From Deltaproteobacteria bacterium UBA7527 (GTDB taxonomy: Bacteria; Desulfobacterota; Syntrophorhabdia; Syntrophorhabdales; Syntrophorhabdaceae), in the NCBI GenBank assembly GCA_002478225.1, contig DLMV01000069.1:47025-58227 (forward strand): a DNA stretch of 11,203 bases, in the 5' to 3' direction. Position 1 is the first letter of the stretch; every line of letters begins with the position of its first letter. Position numbers and translations under genes: made by a program. The notes under the pieces were generated by a model, which worked only from the letters and a program-made list of their open reading frames with translations, ran no database searches and was not told the origin of the DNA. This document shows, piece by piece, positions 6,407-11,203 of the stretch.

Positions 6407-7759
6407 ATGTACAGCAAGAGACAGATAGCAGATTGGGATAAGCGATACGTATGGCATCCCTTTACCCAGATGCAGGACTATGTCCGCATGGAACCTCTTA
6501 TCATCGAAAAGGGAGAGGGTTGTTATCTTATCGACACGGAAGGAAAGCGTTATATTGATGGTGTGTCCTCGCTGTGGGTGCTTGTTCACGGGCACGGAAA
6601 GAAAGAGCTCGTGAAGGCCATCGAAAAACAATCGAGAACGCTTTGTCATTCGACGCTCCTTGGCCTCGGTAATGTTCCATCCACGGTCCTTGCGAAAATG
6701 CTCATCGATACAGCGCCCCGCGGGCTCACAAAGGTATTCTATTCGGATAATGGGTCTACTTCAGTTGAGATCGCACTGAAAATGGCATATCAGTACTGGC
6801 AGCAGAAAGGCGAGCAGAAGAGAAAAAGGTTTCTTTCCTTTTCGAACGGCTACCATGGCGACACGATCGGATCCGTAAGCGTCGGCGGTATAGACCTTTT
6901 CCACAAGGTCTACAGGCCGCTGCTCTTTAGAACCTACAAGGCGCCATCGCCCTATTGCTACCGCTGTCCCCTGAAGCTCGCAAAAGAGGACTGCAGCATG
7001 GCGTGCGTGGAAGAGTTCCGACGCATCGTCCAGCGGCACAAGGACGAGATATGTGCGGTGGTGATAGAGCCTCTCGTGCAGGGCGCGGCGGGGATGATCA
7101 CCCAGCCGGAGGGTTTCTTGTCCGCTATCTGGAAGATCGCGAAAGAGAACGATCTTCTTTTCATAACCGATGAGGTGGCAACGGGCTTCGGACGGACAGG
7201 GACGATGTTCGCGTGCGAGCAGGAATCTGTAAGGCCAGACTTCCTCTGTCTTGCAAAAGGCGTTACGGGCGGATATCTTCCCCTCGCGGCTACGCTCACG
7301 ACCGATGAGGTCTTCAGCGGTTTTCTCGGCAGGTTCGATGAGTTCAAGACCTTTTTCCACGGCCATACCTATACAGGCAATCCCCTTGCCTGCGCCGTGG
7401 CGATCGAGAATGTGAAGCTTTTTAAAAAAGAGCAGACACTCAAAAGATTAAAAGGGAAGATAGCGATGCTGGAGAGCGAGCTGAAGAGATTCTATGATCT
7501 GCCGCACGTCGGCGAGGTGCGGCAATGCGGATTCATGGTCGGGATCGAGCTTGTAGCTGATCTGAAGACAAAGAGGCCCTATCCGCCAGAAGAGAAGATA
7601 GGGCAGAAGGTCATATGGGAGGCGCGCAAGAGGGGAGCGATAATCAGGCCGCTCGGCGATGTGATCGTCCTTATGCCCCCGCTTGCCATCAGCGAGAAGA
7701 TGCTTAAGGGGCTCGTCGAGATTGTTTATTCCAGCATTGCAAGTGTAACCGGCGTGTAG
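6407..7759 (+). CDS. bioA: 7,8-diaminopelargonate aminotransferase (BioA)
   Basis: 450-residue class III PLP aminotransferase that converts 8-amino-7-oxononanoate, the BioF product, to 7,8-diaminopelargonate; the usual amino donor is S-adenosylmethionine, lysine in some lineages. Motifs: VWHPFTQMQDY (15-25), the BioA N-terminal signature; DGVSSLW (51-57); YSDNGSTSVEIALKMA (112-127); FSNGYHGDT (145-153); ITDEVATGFGRTG (253-265, Asp255 contacting PLP); LAKGVTGGYLPL (282-293, Lys284 Schiff base); and HGHTYTGNPLACA (318-330). Four cysteines form CxxC-x8-C-x3-C (184, 187, 196, 200), which I recall from some other BioA proteins but cannot verify here. It sits 115 bp after bioF with a repeat element between. 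bioB and bioD are not in the window. The amino donor cannot be read with certainty. Confidence 0.94.
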   Translation: MYSKRQIADWDKRYVWHPFTQMQDYVRMEPLIIEKGEGCYLIDTEGKRYIDGVSSLWVLVHGHGKKELVKAIEKQSRTLCHSTLLGLGNVPSTVLAKMLIDTAPRGLTKVFYSDNGSTSVEIALKMAYQYWQQKGEQKRKRFLSFSNGYHGDTIGSVSVGGIDLFHKVYRPLLFRTYKAPSPYCYRCPLKLAKEDCSMACVEEFRRIVQRHKDEICAVVIEPLVQGAAGMITQPEGFLSAIWKIAKENDLLFITDEVATGFGRTGTMFACEQESVRPDFLCLAKGVTGGYLPLAATLTTDEVFSGFLGRFDEFKTFFHGHTYTGNPLACAVAIENVKLFKKEQTLKRLKGKIAMLESELKRFYDLPHVGEVRQCGFMVGIELVADLKTKRPYPPEEKIGQKVIWEARKRGAIIRPLGDVIVLMPPLAISEKMLKGLVEIVYSSIASVTGV

Positions 7760-7816
7760 TACCGTTATGAGAAGGAATCGCATTAAGCATCCATTGTGCT
7801 GGATCAATGGGTGTTT

Positions 7817-7822
7817 GAGAGG
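7817..7822 (+). promoter_or_regulatory. Ribosome binding site that fixes the larA start
   Basis: GAGAGG with a six-base gap to the ATG at 7829. The GTG at 7796 would add eleven residues not expected for the family, and the ATG at 7841 lacks such a site. Confidence 0.65.
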
Positions 7823-7828
7823 TCATTC

Positions 7829-9115
7829 ATGCACATCGCCATGAGATACGGAAGGAAAGGATTGTCTGTGAACCTCCCTGACGGGCTTCAGGCAGACGTG
7901 ATCCAGAAAAGGTCAATGCCCGTGCTTAAAGAGCCTGTGGAGGCTGTGAGGTCGGCTTTTTCTCGCCCGGTGGAGAGCAAGCCCCTGAAAGAAGTTGTGC
8001 AGGGACGAAAAAGCATCTGCGTCCTTATCTGTGATAATACGAGGCCAGTGCCGCACGCGATCGTTCTGCCGGCGCTCATTGAGGGATTGATCAATGCAGG
8101 CGCAAACCCTGACTCAATAACAGTGCTCGTTGCGACAGGCCTCCATAGGCCAAATGAAGGCGAGGAGCTCCGGGAGCTGATCGGGAGCGACCGTGTGCTG
8201 CAAGCCGTGAAGGTGGTCAATCACTTTGCAAGAAATGATGAGGACCATGTCCTTTTGGGAACTACGCCGCGCGGGATGCCGGTAAAGCTTGACCGCCGCT
8301 TTGTACATGCCGACATGCGTATCGCCGTCGGCCTCGTTGAGCCCCACTTCATGGCGGGCTATTCAGGCGGGAGGAAGCTCATTGTTCCGGGAATAGCACA
8401 CCAGGATACGATCAGGGTATTGCACTCCGCGAGGATGCTGGACAATGAGAAGGCGGCGAACTGCGTGATCGACGGCAATCCACTGCACGAGGAGCAGCTG
8501 TATGCGGTCGAGATGGCTGGAGGGAGCCTTGCCCTCAACACGGTCATCGATGAAGACCGTAATCTATCCTTTGTCAACTTCGGCGAGATCGTGAAAAGCC
8601 ACCTTGACGCGGTCTCCTTTGCCCGCCCGTATTTTGAGATACCTGTTCCGCGAAAATATCAAACAGTTATCACCAGCGCAGCGGGCTATCCGCTCGACAG
8701 GAACTATTATCAGACCGTAAAGGGGATGGTGGGCGCTGCCGGCATCCTCGCGCCGGGAGGGGATCTCTTTGTTGTCTCCGAATGTTCGGAAGGGTTGGGG
8801 ACCATCGAATACGCTGAGTCGCAGGGCAGATTGGTCGACCTTGGCATGGAAAGGTTCCTTGAAGAAACATCACAAAAGCAGTACGCTTCTACCGATGAAT
8901 GGGAATCGGTGATGCAGGTGAAGGCGATGAAGACCGGGACCATACACCTTTACAGTGAGGGACTCACGGCAGAAGAGCGGGCATTAACAGGTGTTCATAT
9001 TGTGCGGTCTATAGAAGAAGCTGTTGAAGAAAGCGTGAGGACCAAGAACGATAAGCGCGTCGCTGTGATCCCGGAAGGCCCTTACGTCATTCCCGTTTAC
9101 CGGCCTGAGCGCTGA
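7829..9115 (+). CDS. larA: LarA-family nickel-pincer 2-hydroxyacid racemase/epimerase
   Basis: 428 residues, about the size of Lactobacillus plantarum lactate racemase LarA (424). The family uses a nickel-pincer nucleotide covalently bound to lysine to invert the 2-carbon of hydroxyacids by hydride transfer. All key residues are present with the L. plantarum spacing: CDNTRP (68-73), GLHRP with His106, EPHF with His173, GGRKLIVPG with Lys183 ten residues later, LHSARM with His199 sixteen after that, and YYQTVKG with Gln295 and Lys298. GNPLHEE (216-222) is also typical. This argues for an active enzyme and not a diverged relative. The cofactor makers LarB, LarC and LarE are not in the window. 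The substrate is open: known homologues act on lactate, malate, hydroxyglutarate, phenyllactate, other short 2-hydroxyacids or gluconate. The downstream glycerate kinase makes glycerate a candidate. Confidence 0.9.
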   Translation: MHIAMRYGRKGLSVNLPDGLQADVIQKRSMPVLKEPVEAVRSAFSRPVESKPLKEVVQGRKSICVLICDNTRPVPHAIVLPALIEGLINAGANPDSITVLVATGLHRPNEGEELRELIGSDRVLQAVKVVNHFARNDEDHVLLGTTPRGMPVKLDRRFVHADMRIAVGLVEPHFMAGYSGGRKLIVPGIAHQDTIRVLHSARMLDNEKAANCVIDGNPLHEEQLYAVEMAGGSLALNTVIDEDRNLSFVNFGEIVKSHLDAVSFARPYFEIPVPRKYQTVITSAAGYPLDRNYYQTVKGMVGAAGILAPGGDLFVVSECSEGLGTIEYAESQGRLVDLGMERFLEETSQKQYASTDEWESVMQVKAMKTGTIHLYSEGLTAEERALTGVHIVRSIEEAVEESVRTKNDKRVAVIPEGPYVIPVYRPER

Positions 9116-9168
9116 TCGGAGTGCGGTGTTTAACCAGACATGTCATGAGAGCATGCAGCACAATGCAA

Positions 9169-9289
9169 GCACGAAATCCTAATATCGAAATCCTAAACAA
9201 ATTCAAATGTTCAAAATTCAAGACATAAGGAATATGCATTCGTTTTTGACATTTTGATATTGTTTAGTGTTTCGTGCATCGATATTAGG
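9169..9289. repeat. Imperfect inverted-repeat element (MITE-like)
   Basis: An AT-rich element in the 192-bp gap before the glycerate kinase gene. Three blocks occur in both orientations: GCACGAAA (9169-9176) with TTTCGTGC (9270-9277); CCTAATATCGA (9178-9188) with TCGATATTAGG (9279-9289); CTAAACAA (9193-9200) with TTGTTTAG (9260-9267). The two outer blocks swap order between the arms, so the palindrome is imperfect. GAAATCCTAA is also directly repeated (9173-9182, 9187-9196). No transposase gene is present. From memory, similar TTCAAA/ATCCTAA elements occur between genes in various environmental bacterial genomes; this is unverified. Confidence 0.65.
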
Positions 9290-9307
9290 GTTTTTTTGGT
9301 GGGCAAT

Positions 9308-10642
9308 ATGAGAACGGATACCCAGAGAGATCAGGCCGTAAAGATCTTCAACGCCGCTCTTCGGTCGGCCGATCCTTACAAGGCGGTTGCCCTCTATTGC
9401 GACGAGGTATCTTCTCTTTATAAAAAAAACCACTGCAGCAGGCTTTATGTTGTTGGTTTCGGCAAGGCATCAGTCCCGATGGCAAGGGCGCTGACAGATG
9501 GCATAGGCGGTATCATAAGCGGCGGGATGATCATCGCCCCATACAGCGACACAGACAAGGCCGACAGGATCGGCAGGATCCATATCGGTCGAGCGAGACA
9601 CCCCTTGCCTGATGAGAACGGATCGAAAGCGACCGCCGAGATCATGGACCTCCTGAAAGGCCTTGATGACCGCACCGTTGTTGCCTGCCTTATTTCCGGC
9701 GGCGGCTCAGCCCTTCTCGTGTCTCCCTGTAGAGGGATAGCCCTTGAAGAGAAGCAAAAGACCACTAACCTGCTTCTTACGTCAGGAGCGAATATCAATG
9801 AACTGAACATGGTGCGAAAACATATCTCTGATGTTAAAGGCGGAAGGCTTGCGATGAGGGCACATCCGGCTCACATTATATCGCTGATCCTGTCAGATGT
9901 TGTCGGGGACAGGCTCGATGTCATCGCATCAGGGCCAACCTCGCCGGACAGTACGACATTTGCTGATGCCATGGGAATAATCAGGAAATACGGGCTTGAG
10001 GAAAAAGTTCCCGTAAGCGTAATGGACCTCCTCAACAAGGGTTTGCAGGGGGTTGTTGCCGAAACGCCAAAAGAAGGAGATCCTGTCTTTGAGAGGGTGA
10101 ACAATATCATCATCGGAAGTAACAAGAATGCAGTAGAAATGGCAATGGCGGAGGCTGCCCGGCTTGGGTTCGATGCCGCGGTCATTTCCACGGAGATCCA
10201 GGGAGAGGCGAAAGATGCAGGGAGATGGCTTGCGAGGCAGGCGATAGAGAAAATGAAACGGAGAAAAGGGGAAACGGAGATGGGCGGCGAGAAAAGGCCG
10301 GTCTGCCTGATCTCGGGAGGAGAGACGACAGTAACGGTCACAGGCAGCGGGCGCGGTGGAAGGAATGCAGAGCTTGCCCTTGCCTATGCGATGGAGATCG
10401 GAGAACAAAGCGGCATCACCTTCCTCTCGGCAGGGACCGACGGTGTTGATGGGCCGACCGATGCGGCGGGGGCTTTTGTGGACGGACAGACGATTGCGAG
10501 GGCAAAGGCGATGGGTGCAGACCCCGGGAAATATTTACGGAACAACGATTCCTATAATTTCTTTAAAGCCACCGGCGACCTGTTCATAACTGGCCTCACC
10601 GGCACGAACGTGATGGACATACAGATCACGCTGATACTGTAG
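9308..10642 (+). CDS. Glycerate 2-kinase (DUF4147/MOFRL family)
   Basis: 444-residue cytoplasmic kinase expected to phosphorylate D-glycerate with ATP, mostly giving 2-phosphoglycerate in this family, and so feed lower glycolysis. N-terminal DUF4147 domain: VVGFGKAS (48-55), ARHPLPDENG (96-105), ISGGGSALL (129-137), NMVRKHIS (167-174), LSDVVGD (195-201), IASGPTSPD (206-214). C-terminal MOFRL domain: LISGGETTVTV (334-344), GRGGRNAELAL (348-358), SAGTDGVDGPTDAAGA (374-389), and TGLTGTNVMD (428-437). The two parts are joined at about 314-328 by a basic linker encoded by an octamer repeat (10255-10278). The ATG at 9308 has GGTGGG just upstream. An open frame from TTG at 9254 would add 18 residues, but these lie inside the inverted-repeat element and are not family-like. 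Symbols gckA, garK and ttuD are all used for such genes, so none is given. Confidence 0.9.
   Translation: MRTDTQRDQAVKIFNAALRSADPYKAVALYCDEVSSLYKKNHCSRLYVVGFGKASVPMARALTDGIGGIISGGMIIAPYSDTDKADRIGRIHIGRARHPLPDENGSKATAEIMDLLKGLDDRTVVACLISGGGSALLVSPCRGIALEEKQKTTNLLLTSGANINELNMVRKHISDVKGGRLAMRAHPAHIISLILSDVVGDRLDVIASGPTSPDSTTFADAMGIIRKYGLEEKVPVSVMDLLNKGLQGVVAETPKEGDPVFERVNNIIIGSNKNAVEMAMAEAARLGFDAAVISTEIQGEAKDAGRWLARQAIEKMKRRKGETEMGGEKRPVCLISGGETTVTVTGSGRGGRNAELALAYAMEIGEQSGITFLSAGTDGVDGPTDAAGAFVDGQTIARAKAMGADPGKYLRNNDSYNFFKATGDLFITGLTGTNVMDIQITLIL
10255..10278 (+). repeat. Octamer repeat inside the glycerate kinase gene
   Basis: GAAACGGA, GAAAAGGG, GAAACGGA in direct tandem, the same unit and phase as the two intergenic arrays. 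Three octamers make 24 bp, which keeps the reading frame. It encodes part of the linker between the kinase domains, MKRRKGET and adjoining residues, where insertion should be tolerated. Confidence 0.65.
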
Positions 10643-10650
10643 ATAGATGC

Positions 10651-10685
10651 CAGCGATCAGCCATCAGCAGACAGCTGTCAGGCGC
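10651..10685. repeat. 7-bp tandem array CAGCNNW
   Basis: Starts eight bases after the glycerate kinase stop: CAGCGAT, CAGCCAT, CAGCAGA, CAGCTGT and a decayed CAGGCGC. The period is exactly seven. GACAGCTGTC (10670-10679) inside it is a perfect palindrome. No T-run follows, so it is not a standard terminator. Confidence 0.6.
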
Positions 10686-10743
10686 TTGTGTTGCTTGTAA
10701 AATAGCCAAAACACAGAGAAAATGATGTAAGGGAGAAAACTCC

Positions 10744-10802
10744 AAAATTTATTAAAATTTTTTAAGACATTCCCTTGACAATTCTGAAAAAATAAGTATA
10801 CT
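10744..10802 (+). promoter_or_regulatory. rRNA operon promoter with AT-rich upstream element
   Basis: TTGACA (10775-10780) and TATACT (10797-10802) are separated by 16 bp and lie about 83 bp before the 16S 5' end. The A/T-only tracts at 10744-10764 just upstream look like an UP element for the RNA polymerase alpha subunit, as expected for a strong rRNA promoter. Transcription should begin near 10809. Confidence 0.85.
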
Positions 10803-10822
10803 TATGATGCTTCAAGTTTAGA

Positions 10823-10833
10823 TGTTCTTTGAT
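10823..10833 (+). promoter_or_regulatory. boxA-like antitermination site in the rRNA leader
   Basis: TGTTCTTTGAT resembles bacterial rRNA boxA (TGCTCTTTAACA). It lies between the predicted transcription start and 16S, where the Nus-factor antitermination complex loads. Confidence 0.5.
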
Positions 10834-10884
10834 AAAGAATAAATAAATAGCAGGTCCTCGTTCAGTAACGACAAATTAATGGTT

Positions 10885-11203
<319 letters not shown>

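Noticed and set aside
7791..7810. Small hairpin (CCATTG / CAATGG) upstream of larA as a regulatory site
   Set aside because: A 6-bp stem with no adjoining T-run or conserved context is within chance expectation.
9246..9274. TTGACA at 9246 as a promoter for the glycerate kinase
   Set aside because: No acceptable -10 box lies 16-18 bp downstream, and the sequence is part of the inverted-repeat element.

Overview
The window reads as ordinary chromosomal DNA of an anaerobic bacterium. It has moderate GC in the genes and AT-rich intergenic promoters. Every supportable gene lies on the + strand, and the window ends inside the 5' part of a 16S rRNA gene. The 16S start, together with a glutaconyl-CoA decarboxylase alpha subunit, a LarA-type nickel racemase and a stand-alone AICAR transformylase, suggests an uncultured or poorly known strict anaerobe. 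Desulfobacterota (for example Syntrophorhabdus- or Syntrophus-like syntrophs) or Nitrospirota are the likeliest phyla. This placement is an inference; the 16S fragment should settle it by alignment.

Layout: (1) 1-1773, a transketolase whose first residues lie before the window. (2) 1877-3163, an AICAR transformylase that lacks the IMP cyclohydrolase half of normal PurH. (3) 3201-5042, an isolated transcription unit: a consensus sigma-70 promoter, a GcdA-like biotin-dependent carboxyltransferase subunit and a strong intrinsic terminator. (4) 5048-7759, bioF and bioA of biotin synthesis, behind a possible BirA-like operator/promoter. (5) 7829-9115, a LarA-family nickel-pincer racemase with its full catalytic set. 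(6) 9308-10642, a glycerate 2-kinase (DUF4147/MOFRL). (7) 10744-11203, an rRNA operon promoter with an AT-rich upstream element, a boxA-like leader and the first ~319 nt of 16S rRNA.

How the genes may fit together: transketolase supplies pentose phosphate for purine synthesis, where the transformylase acts. Biotin from the bioFA pathway is the cofactor needed by the glutaconyl-CoA decarboxylase complex. The racemase and glycerate kinase could form a short route from a 2-hydroxyacid into lower glycolysis. These links come from adjacency and family knowledge, not from direct evidence.

No defence system, phage, insertion sequence or CRISPR array is visible. The least explained structure is a set of short periodic repeats. 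Two intergenic regions each carry an octamer array (GAAACGGN-like) facing a second array in the opposite orientation. A short copy of the same octamer repeat lies in frame inside the glycerate kinase gene. There is also an imperfect inverted-repeat element before the glycerate kinase and a 7-bp tandem array after it.
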